This document shows positions 12,912 through 19,677 of a stretch of DNA of 21,995 nt, piece after piece. Both the position numbers and the translations under genes were made by a program. The stretch is from the IMG/VR virus record IMGVR_UViG_3300017952_000119, positions 1-21,995 of that record; one strand, written 5' to 3'. Position 1 is the first letter of the stretch. Every line of letters starts with the position of its first letter. Origin of the DNA: a virus. The notes under the pieces were generated by a model. That model searched no databases, was not told where the DNA came from, and saw only the letters and a program-made list of their open reading frames with translations.

Positions 12912-13817
12912 ATGAATAAAGATAAGGTAATCTTATCAGAGGACGTAAGTTCTCTAATCCCTAAAGGCTCACTTGACAATTATGTTGAGAGAGTATTAGC
13001 AGGAGGTCAAACAGACCTACAAATACTAGCATACGCACACAAAGTAAGACACAATGTCCTCATTTCTGGGGATACAGGTGTTGGTAAAACTCATAGTGTT
13101 TCAGCTCATGCTGAGAGTACTAATTTACCATTTGTTTCCATAGCTTGTAATGGTGCAACTAATCCAGACCAAATGTTTGGGCAATTTAAACCATCAGAGG
13201 ACGGAAATGGCTTTGAGTGGGTAGACGGAATTGTTACAACTTTAGTAAGAAATGGTGGTGTCCTCTTACTAGATGAGGTTAATTTTATGAAACCAGACAT
13301 TTCGGCTGCCCTCCACCCTTTGCTAGATAGTCGTAGGACACTAACTCTAGTTGAAAATGGTGGTGAGGTCATCAAAGCTCATGAGGGTTTTCAAGCTGTA
13401 GCTTGTATAAACCCTAACTATGAGGGCACTAGACCATTAAACGAAGCATTTAAAAATCGCTTTGGTATTCATTTAGAATACACCTACGAGGGCAACAATG
13501 AGGATATTCTCGTTGAGAATAGACCAGCTTTGCTTGAACTCGCAGAAAAGCTAAGAATTGCTCGTGAAAATGGTACGATTGCAACTCCTGTGAGTACAAA
13601 CTCACTTATGGAATTTGGCGAATTTGTTGAGGACTTAGGTCTTGAATTTGCTATTTCCAATTTCGTTAATAAATTCGATATTGATGAAAGAGCAGCAATC
13701 AAAGAGTACTTTGATATATTAATCCCACAAATCGCTAACGAATTTGGCGAGGACGTTCCCGACATGTTTGTCAATGATGTTCCTCAATCAAATGACTTAG
13801 ATGATACAGATAACTAA
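12912..13817 (+). CDS. MoxR-like AAA+ ATPase
   Basis: Walker A is GDTGVGKT (residues 53-60), Walker B LLLDEV (118-123), sensor asparagine in CINPNYEG (168), and an arginine-finger candidate in FKNRFG (183). The GATNPDQMFGQF segment is typical of MoxR/CobS-like ATPases. Such proteins act as rings that remodel a partner and nearly always pair with a VWA-domain protein, which here is the next gene, 15 nt downstream. Together they could mature, unfold or insert metal into a target. The target in this phage is unknown. The C-terminal 50 residues are acidic (NDVPQSNDLDDTDN). GGAAGGA precedes the ATG. Confidence 0.9.
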   Translation: MNKDKVILSEDVSSLIPKGSLDNYVERVLAGGQTDLQILAYAHKVRHNVLISGDTGVGKTHSVSAHAESTNLPFVSIACNGATNPDQMFGQFKPSEDGNGFEWVDGIVTTLVRNGGVLLLDEVNFMKPDISAALHPLLDSRRTLTLVENGGEVIKAHEGFQAVACINPNYEGTRPLNEAFKNRFGIHLEYTYEGNNEDILVENRPALLELAEKLRIARENGTIATPVSTNSLMEFGEFVEDLGLEFAISNFVNKFDIDERAAIKEYFDILIPQIANEFGEDVPDMFVNDVPQSNDLDDTDN

Positions 13818-13832
13818 GAGAGGACTAACTTA

Positions 13833-15797
13833 ATGGATAATGAAAAAATGTCCATTGAGGAATTTAACGAGTTGATAGAGAGAATGGTTGAGGACACCTC
13901 AGCCAACTCTCTTGATGAAATGTCTGCTGAGGACAAAGCTCGTAAATCAATGGTCGATATTATCGGTCAGAGTTTTGCGAGTACATTTACTAAGGTAAAT
14001 CGTATTTTACTTGGCGACTATGAAACTCAAATATTCCTTGAGGACGGTAGACAAAAAATGATTGATGCTCCTGCATGGACAGATGGCGAGGACGTATATT
14101 TGAATAAAAGATACGTTGCGAAATCTTTTGCTAATTTGGTAGAAAGTAACCAAATTAACTTTAAGAACATAGCAGAGGTCAAAGGTCTTAATTATCACGA
14201 GTTGGCTCATATTTTCTTTACACCGCGTATGAACAGTAAGATAGCGAAAGAGGTCAGAAAAATGGCTGACCAATTTCCTGATTATTGGTATGCGTTTAAC
14301 GTGTTAGAGGACTTACGAGCAGAAATGTCTATGGTTATGATATTTCCAAAAATTGTTGATTATTTTTCAATCGCAGTTTTCAACTATATCTTAAACCAAG
14401 AGGACGGTGATGTTGCAAATTCTTATATGTTGTTAAGTGGTAGATATTTTCTACCAATCGAAACACGTATGGAAATGAGGTCATTATTCGCACAAGAATA
14501 TGGCGAAAATTTCACAAAGAATATGGAACAGATTGTCGAGGACTACGTTAAGAATATCACTTATACAAACACCCGATATCAAGAGGGCTATGACTTAATC
14601 GAAAGATTTGTCATAGAAGTGTTAAAGCCTATGAGGACTAAGTCTGGTAAGGCTTTGCCGAAGTGTATAGGTGGTAGCCAACACGTAAACGATAAAGATG
14701 CAGGAGCTGGTCGAGGTCATTGGAAGAAAACACAACAAGGTAGTCTTTCAAAAGGCAGTACGAGAGTACAAGACCAAAAACTTGTTAAACCTTTTATAGA
14801 TGAATTAATTCAAGAAGTTAAGGAAACTATAGAGGACATGAAATCTAACGAAGTTACTAACTTAGGTACTAAAGCTGGACGAGGTCAGGCTGATAACCAA
14901 TCTGTAAAAGATGTAAAAGCTAGTTTAGAGGAAATTATCGAAATATACGAGTCCAATCCTACTTTTAAAAATGATGTTGAAATTACTAAAAAAGATATTT
15001 CATCAAAAATTGAGAAAGCAGTTGAGGACATTAACGTTGTCGGTATTACGGCTAAACCTATGCTTGTTGCACCTTCTCCGAGTACACTTAGTCTAAAATC
15101 TCAAATTGATAGATATTTTAGACAATTAAGAATTGACTTAGAGCAAGATTGGTTACGAGGTCGCAAGACAGGTATCGTAGATATGAACAGATTGATGAGG
15201 ACACAACATCTTCCTAGAGCAGATGTTTTCAAAAAATGGAAACCTAGCGAGGAGGACGCTGCTACTAGCGAGTGTGTCATATTGCTTGATATGTCGGGCA
15301 GTATGGATAGCGTTGCGAGGTCAGCTAGTGAAGTTGTGTGGATATTAAAACAATCGTTAGATAAAATCGGTGTGAGGACTACAGTATTAGGCTTTGCTAA
15401 TCAATGTTATATTGTTTACAAACCTAACCAAAAAGCTCAGAGAGGACAAGTTCCTGTCTATGCTACAGGTGGTGGAACTCAACCCGAGTACGCTTTAAAA
15501 CAAGCATTAAACGTTTTACGTACAAGTGATAGAAACAACAAATTTGTTGTTGCCCTCACTGATGGTGCTTGGACAGATAGCGATAAAGAAATCGAATTAG
15601 TTAGAGAAATTACAAAAGAGGTCGATAGTTCAAATCTCTTATTCTATGGAGGATATTTCGACATAGAGAGGGCTAAGGACAAAGACAATTATGCTTTTGG
15701 AAATTTCACTAACATTAAGCAAATAAAGAAGTTAGAGGACACTTTAGATATTGTAAAATCTATCGTTTCCGATATAACTAATAAATATATATACTAA
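13833..15797 (+). CDS. VWA-domain protein with HExxH motif, MoxR partner
   Basis: An HExxH zinc-protease-like motif is seen at residues 122-126 (LNYHELAHIFFTPR), with an acidic segment VLEDLRAE at 157-164 that could supply the third ligand. The central part is helical, charged and probably flexible. Near the C-terminus is a von Willebrand A domain with the metal-ion-dependent adhesion site LLDMSGSMDS (485-494), and later GGGTQPEYAL and ALTDGAWTD as the second and third parts. A CobT-like or 'HExxH-VWA' partner is the expected companion of a MoxR ATPase. The protein could be a chaperone-assisted protease. GAGAGGA precedes the start. It contains about 30 GAGNNC words. Confidence 0.88.
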   Translation: MDNEKMSIEEFNELIERMVEDTSANSLDEMSAEDKARKSMVDIIGQSFASTFTKVNRILLGDYETQIFLEDGRQKMIDAPAWTDGEDVYLNKRYVAKSFANLVESNQINFKNIAEVKGLNYHELAHIFFTPRMNSKIAKEVRKMADQFPDYWYAFNVLEDLRAEMSMVMIFPKIVDYFSIAVFNYILNQEDGDVANSYMLLSGRYFLPIETRMEMRSLFAQEYGENFTKNMEQIVEDYVKNITYTNTRYQEGYDLIERFVIEVLKPMRTKSGKALPKCIGGSQHVNDKDAGAGRGHWKKTQQGSLSKGSTRVQDQKLVKPFIDELIQEVKETIEDMKSNEVTNLGTKAGRGQADNQSVKDVKASLEEIIEIYESNPTFKNDVEITKKDISSKIEKAVEDINVVGITAKPMLVAPSPSTLSLKSQIDRYFRQLRIDLEQDWLRGRKTGIVDMNRLMRTQHLPRADVFKKWKPSEEDAATSECVILLDMSGSMDSVARSASEVVWILKQSLDKIGVRTTVLGFANQCYIVYKPNQKAQRGQVPVYATGGGTQPEYALKQALNVLRTSDRNNKFVVALTDGAWTDSDKEIELVREITKEVDSSNLLFYGGYFDIERAKDKDNYAFGNFTNIKQIKKLEDTLDIVKSIVSDITNKYIY

Positions 15798-15869
15798 ATA
15801 AATCGAGGACATTAGACCTATCGTAGATTACTGATTATCAAAATTACTCTATATTAATTAGGAGGACAT

Positions 15870-16037
15870 ATGACACTAATGCAAATGTTTTTCAAAGATT
15901 GTGATAATTGTGGGAGTACTACAATTTGGACAAAACTTGAACAACGTAGTGAAACTCAAACTCTAGTCGAGTGCGACCAATGTGAAAGACAGGAAATCAT
16001 GCCGACTACAGTACACGAGGACGTTTTAGATGGTTGA
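15870..16037 (+). CDS. 55-aa zinc-ribbon protein
   Basis: GGAGGACAT directly precedes the ATG. The protein has two knuckles, KDCDNCGSTT and VECDQCERQE, making C-x2-C and C-x2-C about 20 residues apart, the normal form of a zinc ribbon. It resembles the 54-aa protein of cassette B in size and layout. Nucleic-acid or RNA-polymerase contact is possible but unproven. Its end overlaps the next gene by 8 nt. Confidence 0.75.
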   Translation: MTLMQMFFKDCDNCGSTTIWTKLEQRSETQTLVECDQCERQEIMPTTVHEDVLDG

Positions 16038-16416
16038 TGACATTAAAAATATTTTAATTTCGTTAAATCTAATTCGTACACAAAAGTTATCCTTAGATGA
16101 CCAAGAGAGTACATTAAAAGCTAAGTTAATGCAATATCTCAAAAATAGTGATATGAAAAGTTTTTCAGTATCACATGAGGGCTTAAACATTAAATCTACT
16201 CTAGTCAAAAATGACAGAATAGAAATTGATGAGTTAGGACTTATTGAGGACTTATCTACAGAGCAATATGATAAAATCATAAAAAAATCTATAGATAAAA
16301 AATTGCTTGAAATCGCCATTAAAAATGGGGATATATCAGAGGACATAGCTAAGAAATATCTCAAAGTCAAAACAGGTAAAGATTATATTAAACTTAATGT
16401 TGAGGAGGACAAGTAA
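16030..16416 (+). CDS. Hypothetical 128-aa protein, coiled-coil N-terminus
   Basis: The start lies 8 nt inside the previous gene, with GAGGAC at a usable distance before it. An N-terminal helix (LIRTQKLSLDDQESTLKAKL) is followed by a strand-rich middle with SVSHEGLNIKSTLVKNDRIE and a C-terminal KYLKVKTGKDYIKL tail. The layout 'short coil, MQYLKNSDMKSF, small beta unit, YDKIIKKSIDKKLLE' recalls Gp157-like and similar phage proteins, often next to recombination or anti-restriction genes. Assignment is not possible. The stop and the next start share a base (TAATG). Confidence 0.65.
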   Translation: MVDDIKNILISLNLIRTQKLSLDDQESTLKAKLMQYLKNSDMKSFSVSHEGLNIKSTLVKNDRIEIDELGLIEDLSTEQYDKIIKKSIDKKLLEIAIKNGDISEDIAKKYLKVKTGKDYIKLNVEEDK

Positions 16417-16715
16417 TGGTTAATCCAATACAAAAATCCCCCTCAGCATTGAGGACTTGGGTTGATAAAAACACAAGAGAAAAAGTATTTTTACCGATTG
16501 ATTTGGCGAGGTCTTTAGATGTGGATATTAAGACAGTTCGTAGGTGGTTGAGAACAAAGAAAATTTTGCCTAGCTATCATTTAAAGCAAGGAAAAAATTC
16601 AATACCAATATGGACTTCTGAGGACATTATCTATGTACAGAATTGGTATGTCAATAAATCAAAAGGAAAACAACCTAAATATAGAGAGGAGGTCAGTACA
16701 GATGATAACATTTAG
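16416..16715 (+). CDS. MerR/excisionase-like helix-turn-helix protein
   Basis: LARSLDVDIKTVRRWLRTKK (residues 25-44) is a clear winged-helix turn, with KTVRRWLR as recognition helix. The rest of the wing (GKNSIPIWTSEDIIYVQNWY) matches the SxxI/xWtxeDI pattern of MerR-type or excisionase (Xis)-type domains. The protein is basic and about the size of a phage regulator. It may bind inverted repeats or bend DNA. With no integrase seen, a regulator is more likely than an excisionase. GAGGAGGAC precedes the ATG. Confidence 0.75.
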   Translation: MVNPIQKSPSALRTWVDKNTREKVFLPIDLARSLDVDIKTVRRWLRTKKILPSYHLKQGKNSIPIWTSEDIIYVQNWYVNKSKGKQPKYREEVSTDDNI

Positions 16716-16905
16716 TAGTGGCTTACATTTCGGCATTATCGTAACTATGATTTTCATAGGTATATATGCTATTTACGAGGTCTTTAATATACTTCGTTTA
16801 GCCTATGCCGAATATAAATATAGAGAGCAAAAGCCCATAAACATTGACTTTAGCAAGAGTTCAGATGTTGATGAGTTTTTCAATGAAACTTACAAAAAAT
16901 GGTAA
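16702..16905 (+). CDS. 67-aa protein with one N-terminal membrane helix
   Basis: The ATG at 16702 is selected because GAGGAGG lies 9 nt before it; upstream in-frame ATGs sit inside the HTH gene without a site. Residues 9-31 are one hydrophobic helix (FGIIVTMIFIGIYAIYEVF), followed by a charged cytoplasmic-type tail (AEYKYREQK, FSKSSDVDEFFNETYKKW). The function is not recognised. Small single-span phage proteins of this kind may exclude other phages or sense the membrane, but the sequence shows no motif. Confidence 0.68.
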   Translation: MITFSSGLHFGIIVTMIFIGIYAIYEVFNILRLAYAEYKYREQKPINIDFSKSSDVDEFFNETYKKW

Positions 16906-17120
16906 AGAAACCAAGTCTAAACGAGGGCGATACCATAGAACACGCTTTAACTGTTGAAACTGTTATAGCTGGTCAAAAAATATGGATAAAGACAGGAGCT
17001 ACCACTACTGTGAGGACAGGCGAAAGTCCGAGTGGTGCTAGTAAACGTTTAGCCAACTTTGTAAGCAGGAGGACTTCACAACAAGTGCAAGAAATCCGAA
17101 ACGCAGGTAAATCAGAGTAA
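16899..17120 (+). CDS. Hypothetical 73-aa protein
   Basis: The start overlaps the preceding gene by 7 nt and has no clear ribosome-binding site, so re-initiation after that stop is likely. The protein has a strand-rich start (IEHALTVETVIAGQKIWIKT) and then SGASKRLANFVSRRTSQQVQ, a basic helix. 'vyGkkiwvKxgaxttvRxGEs...a..Rl..fV' is a recurring phage theme, possibly a small nucleic-acid-binding domain. Its stop lies inside the right arm of inverted repeat D, and a strong terminator follows 30 nt later. Confidence 0.65.
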   Translation: MVKKPSLNEGDTIEHALTVETVIAGQKIWIKTGATTTVRTGESPSGASKRLANFVSRRTSQQVQEIRNAGKSE

Positions 17121-17150
17121 TTTTGAGTACATAATTCATACATACCTTTT

Positions 17151-17200
17151 GGGGATAGTAGTTAAATTTAATTATTTAGCTACTATCCCCATTTTTTTTT
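17151..17200 (+). terminator. Rho-independent terminator of the plus-strand module
   Basis: GGGGATAGTAG (17151-17161) and CTACTATCCCC (17180-17190) form a perfect 11-bp stem with an 18-base loop, followed by A and then nine T bases (17192-17200). It sits 30 nt after the last plus-strand stop and closes the 12.1-17.1 kb transcript. Confidence 0.92.
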
Positions 17201-17759
17201 GTGCTCTTTTTTCATCTAATGACAATCCCCAGAGGGTGAAACAAAAGAGAACATTTAATATTCTTTGGCTTACGCAGCAGCCTTTTTTATTTTCATTGGA
17301 GAACATTTTTTTGTGGGTTACATTGGTAGATATCAGGAAAAAGAGAACTTAATCTAATGGCAGCGAAGGATATTTGCTCTCTTTTCATGTTTTCTTCGCC
17401 ATCTGGTTTTTGCAAAAAAAAGCTCTCACATTGGGACGAGATTTTTTTCCAGATGCTCTCTTTTTTCTTTTTTTTTTCAGGGGGGTTCGGGTTAAAAAAA
17501 CGAGAGCCATACCTTCCACCACCACCACCTTCAGTAAAAAAAATGTTCTCATCACCCAGCTTCCCTGAGTTTTTGCTCTCATTTTTTAGTGCAAACCGTT
17601 TGCAAGAAGAATTGTCCTCTTTTTTAACGCAACATAATAATTGTCCTCGATTTTTTTCAAATACACCTTTAAGGGCACTTTTAAAATGCACTCGCAACTT
17701 TCAAAACTTCCACAAATGAAAAATGATATTTTTGACTAACTAGATAAGAGTGCGAAGGT
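17201..17759. other. Gene-free stem-loop and T-tract region
   Basis: Frames open here on both strands but are low-complexity and unsupported by sites. GCTCTC or GTCCTC is repeated at least six times, usually followed by a run of T (about 17375, 17422, 17455, 17572, 17615, 17645). One stem is ATGG..CGAAG with CTTCGCCAT (17357-17402) and the next is ATCTGG with CCAGAT (17401-17454). A palindrome GCAAACCGTTTGC follows near 17591. On the minus strand the repeats read GAGNNC after A-runs. The region separates the plus-strand module from the end of the large terminase gene. Confidence 0.55.
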
Positions 17760-19145
17760 TCAAAGACTCCAAGGACTTTTGTCACGAACAAAATCAATTA
17801 ATGGTGCTAACGCTTCAAACTTAAATCCACGTTCTGCCCATGCTAAAGCCATAGCAACCATGCTGTCAGGTGTGTGTCCGTTTCCAAAGATATCATCAAA
17901 ACCAGCATATTTATGGTCTTGATACATACTTTCTATCATTGGACTTTGAATTAATCCACGCTCACACGCAGAAATATATTCAGAAAATAAGTTCTTTTTA
18001 TTACTTCCAGTAATTACATAAGGAATTGAATCAACTGTTATGTAATCTTCTACTACATTACCAATACCAGTAGCATCATGAACTAATTTCCCAGGATATT
18101 TAGCTAATCTTTGTTCAGCTTTTGCTACCATATCTCCCCAAGGCTCACGGTGTGTTCTTTCAAAAGCAACTACACGCCAAGGTTCAACATCAGTTCTTAA
18201 TGTAGTTATAACTGTATAATCTCTTTGCTTTGCCCAGTCCACTCCAGTTATGTAAGTGCCCTCCCCCATATACTTTTCGAACTGGTATTCTACACCGACT
18301 TCTCCAGAAACCTTATCGTGTGTTTGTAATGAAAACATTTCATCAACTTTCTCTGCTTCTATAGCTCTACCTTCAAATGAAGGCTCTTGCATATCAAATT
18401 CTATATCCCACATAGCTTGTGAAACTTCACTTCTTTTTCTTTCTACTTCTGTAGGCTCTAACCAACCATGTGGTTTAACTGTTTCTCTCCAACACCATTC
18501 ATATACTGGATAACCTTTTTCTTTTGCTCGTCTAAGCATTTCTGTCATAGTTTTATCTGGATATTGGTGTGTAGATGAAGCAACTGTTTGTGTTTGAATA
18601 CCATTTTTAGCCATTGGCTGTCCTTGTGCTGCTTCTAAGATGTCTAATTCCATTTCGTCTATCTCATCTAGTCTTAGTCTTTGTGGGTGCTGACCACGAA
18701 CAGACCTTTGTGAAGCTGTTAAAGCTCTAATCCAAGCTCCTGAAGTTAAATTAGTTGAATATTTGTTTGGTGCATCTACTAAAAGACCTGTAGGTGCGTT
18801 TTTATGTGCCCATGCTTCTAAAGATATTTCATAAACACGAAGTGATTGTGCTGCAGAACCTCCTAGTACTGTTACCTGAGCTCCTAAAGTTACTGCTTCC
18901 GTCAGGGCTAAAAGTCCTAAAGTATTAGTTTTTCCTCCCATACCACGACTTGCTTTCCAAATAGAAAAAGGATGCCTACCAAAGTAAGCATCAGCGAATG
19001 CGTCAAATGGGGATTGGTGGTGTGGACAAATAGGTGTTCTAGGTATGGATATTCCCCATAATAAACGAACTACTTCCCATAATTCATCATCATCTTGGGG
19101 TGGTCTTCCTAAAATTAGCTGTTTTTTTGCTTCTGTTTGTTCCAT
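17760..19145 (-). CDS. Large terminase subunit
   Basis: The N-terminal ATPase has Walker A ASRGMGGKT (residues 65-73) and Walker B LRLDEIDEM (157-165, with the catalytic glutamate). The C-terminal RNase H-like nuclease begins with ITGVDWAKQRDYTVI near residue 298, giving the first metal aspartate, and continues through VHDATGIGN, which gives the second. It packages DNA into the prohead and cuts it. The length of 461 aa is at the lower end for the family but complete. The small terminase is 7 kb away at 10558-10992 on the same strand. Its upstream gap to the JAB gene contains an inverted repeat at 19167-19219. Confidence 0.92.
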   Translation of the reverse strand: MEQTEAKKQLILGRPPQDDDELWEVVRLLWGISIPRTPICPHHQSPFDAFADAYFGRHPFSIWKASRGMGGKTNTLGLLALTEAVTLGAQVTVLGGSAAQSLRVYEISLEAWAHKNAPTGLLVDAPNKYSTNLTSGAWIRALTASQRSVRGQHPQRLRLDEIDEMELDILEAAQGQPMAKNGIQTQTVASSTHQYPDKTMTEMLRRAKEKGYPVYEWCWRETVKPHGWLEPTEVERKRSEVSQAMWDIEFDMQEPSFEGRAIEAEKVDEMFSLQTHDKVSGEVGVEYQFEKYMGEGTYITGVDWAKQRDYTVITTLRTDVEPWRVVAFERTHREPWGDMVAKAEQRLAKYPGKLVHDATGIGNVVEDYITVDSIPYVITGSNKKNLFSEYISACERGLIQSPMIESMYQDHKYAGFDDIFGNGHTPDSMVAMALAWAERGFKFEALAPLIDFVRDKSPWSL

Positions 19146-19166
19146 AATTAGTTAAAATTATACCAC

Positions 19167-19219
19167 AGGTGATTTCAATAGCGTAGTGGAGGTAAACAGG
19201 AAACACTATGAAATCACCT
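19167..19219. promoter_or_regulatory. Inverted repeat in the divergent terminase/JAB gap
   Basis: AGGTGATTTCA (19167-19177) and TGAAATCACCT (19209-19219) are perfectly complementary over 11 bases, with a second overlapping match TAGTG/CACTA inside. It lies 22 nt upstream of the terminase start and 47 nt before the JAB gene, so it may be a bidirectional operator or an RNA leader hairpin. Confidence 0.5.
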
Positions 19220-19279
19220 AAATGTGTTATTATTATTGTAGCAATATATAAAGAAAGGGCTACTTGTGTCAGATATTGA
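19208..19279 (+). CDS. Possible 23-aa leader peptide of the JAB gene
   Basis: An ATG at 19208, preceded by purine-rich GGAGG and AGGAAA, opens a short frame (MKSPKCVIIIVAIYKERATC) that ends 14 nt inside the JAB gene. The start overlaps the right arm of the inverted repeat, so folding could control it. A hydrophobic leader peptide coupled to the GTG start is possible. With 23 codons the frame may simply be open by chance. Confidence 0.3.
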   Translation: MKSPKCVIIIVAIYKERATCVRY

Positions 19280-19676
19280 ACTAACTAGCACGGTTTATGT
19301 GCCAGATAACTTAGCTGAATATGATAAATATTTAGTAGAGTTTTATACGGATATTCCTTATGATTATGATAATCCTACCGAAGAACAAGTGTTCTTTTGC
19401 TTAGGTCATTGGGATAATGAAGAAGTTTTATATATTAAAAAAGTTGTACCAATAAAAAACATAGCGGAGGATAAACAAAATAAATTTGAAGTTAATCCTC
19501 TCGACTATGAAAAATATTCTAATTTATTAGTTGCTATTATTCACACACATCCTAATCAAAATGTTTTCCCTTCAGATGAAGACGTTAAACACTTACCTAA
19601 AGATATTATTGGTGGTATTTATCAACCTATTACAAACCACGTTGTATGGTGGAATGCTTATAAATTAGATTTATAA
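19266..19676 (+). CDS. JAB/MPN (JAMM) metalloprotease-like protein
   Basis: I read a GTG start at 19266 behind AAAGAAAGGG. Residues 89-107 (VAIIHTHPNQNVFPSDED) hold the JAMM zinc motif H-x-H-P...S-D, in the usual place after two beta strands (VLYIKKVVPIKNI). JAMM proteins cleave isopeptide or amide bonds, or in phages serve in tail assembly (lambda K-like, then fused to NlpC/P60). Here there is no NlpC domain and no tail gene in view. At 136 aa it is a minimal domain. It is the only plus-strand gene within the right-hand minus-strand block and ends 1 nt before the next gene's stop. Confidence 0.82.
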   Translation: MSDIELTSTVYVPDNLAEYDKYLVEFYTDIPYDYDNPTEEQVFFCLGHWDNEEVLYIKKVVPIKNIAEDKQNKFEVNPLDYEKYSNLLVAIIHTHPNQNVFPSDEDVKHLPKDIIGGIYQPITNHVVWWNAYKLDL

Positions 19677-19677
19677 A

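Larger units (their letters stand above)
12866..15836. repeat. Inverted repeat C around the MoxR-VWA pair
   Basis: The left arm 12866-12888 and the right arm 15814-15836 are perfectly complementary over 23 bases; the right arm contains AGACCTATCGTAGATTAC. Both arms are followed on the inner side by GAGGAC (GTCCTC at 12891-12896, GAGGAC at 15805-15810), spaced by a few unpaired bases. The arms are 2.9 kb apart, bracketing two genes completely. A 23-base perfect match is far beyond chance at this distance. Confidence 0.85.
15838..17126. repeat. Inverted repeat D around a five-gene cassette
   Basis: TCAAAATTACTCT (15838-15850) and AGAGTAATTTTGA (17114-17126) are perfectly complementary over 13 bases. 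The right arm overlaps the stop codon of the last gene at 17118-17120, unlike in cassettes A-C. The left arm begins one base after arm C-right. It is shorter than the other arms and A/T-rich, so less certain taken alone, but its position continues the pattern exactly. Confidence 0.6.
11083..17130 (+). repeat. Dispersed GAGNNC word, about every 65 bases on the sense strand
   Basis: GAGGAC, GAGGTC, GAGTAC and GAGGGC (rarely GAGAGC, GAGTTC, GAGTCC, GAGTGC) recur through the whole plus-strand module. I count about 50 between 13820 and 17130, against roughly five expected for the four fixed bases at about 33% G+C. They fall in all three codon frames (Glu-Asp, xArg-Thr and Arg/Gly-Gly readings), in gaps and in the noncoding 11512-12060 stretch. 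Opposite-strand copies are few (for example 12891, 13050, 13260, 13309, 15552). In the minus-strand genes at 10.1-11.0 kb the word is on that sense strand instead. The structural and replication genes at 0.7-8.7 kb nearly lack it. Confidence 0.8.

Noticed and set aside
12866-15836. An insertion sequence or transposon bounded by terminal inverted repeats
   Set aside because: No transposase or recombinase is inside. There are no visible target-site duplications, and adjacent cassettes have different arms packed directly together.
16633-16701. Upstream in-frame start for the 67-aa membrane protein
   Set aside because: It lies within the HTH gene without a site. GAGGAGG is placed correctly for the ATG at 16702.
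12063-17126. A CRISPR array or simple direct-repeat array
   Set aside because: The repeated word is only six bases, spacing is irregular and the sequence between is coding. The longer repeats are inverted pairs that differ from cassette to cassette.
11083-17130. Explaining GAGGAC as ribosome-binding sites
   Set aside because: A few copies do serve in that way before starts, but most lie deep inside genes with no start after them, and GAGTAC/GAGTCC forms do not match the anti-Shine-Dalgarno sequence.
17149-17352. Plus-strand frame of 67 codons after the terminator
   Set aside because: It begins at the first base of the terminator stem region and reads through the hairpin and T-tract. No coding sign was seen.
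17293-17719. Open frames of 120 and 134 codons on both strands
   Set aside because: The products are low-complexity (poly-Phe/Ser, poly-Gly or poly-Lys from T and A tracts). Neither has a ribosome-binding site, both strands are open together, and the DNA is dominated by stem-loops and T-runs. I treat them as chance frames.
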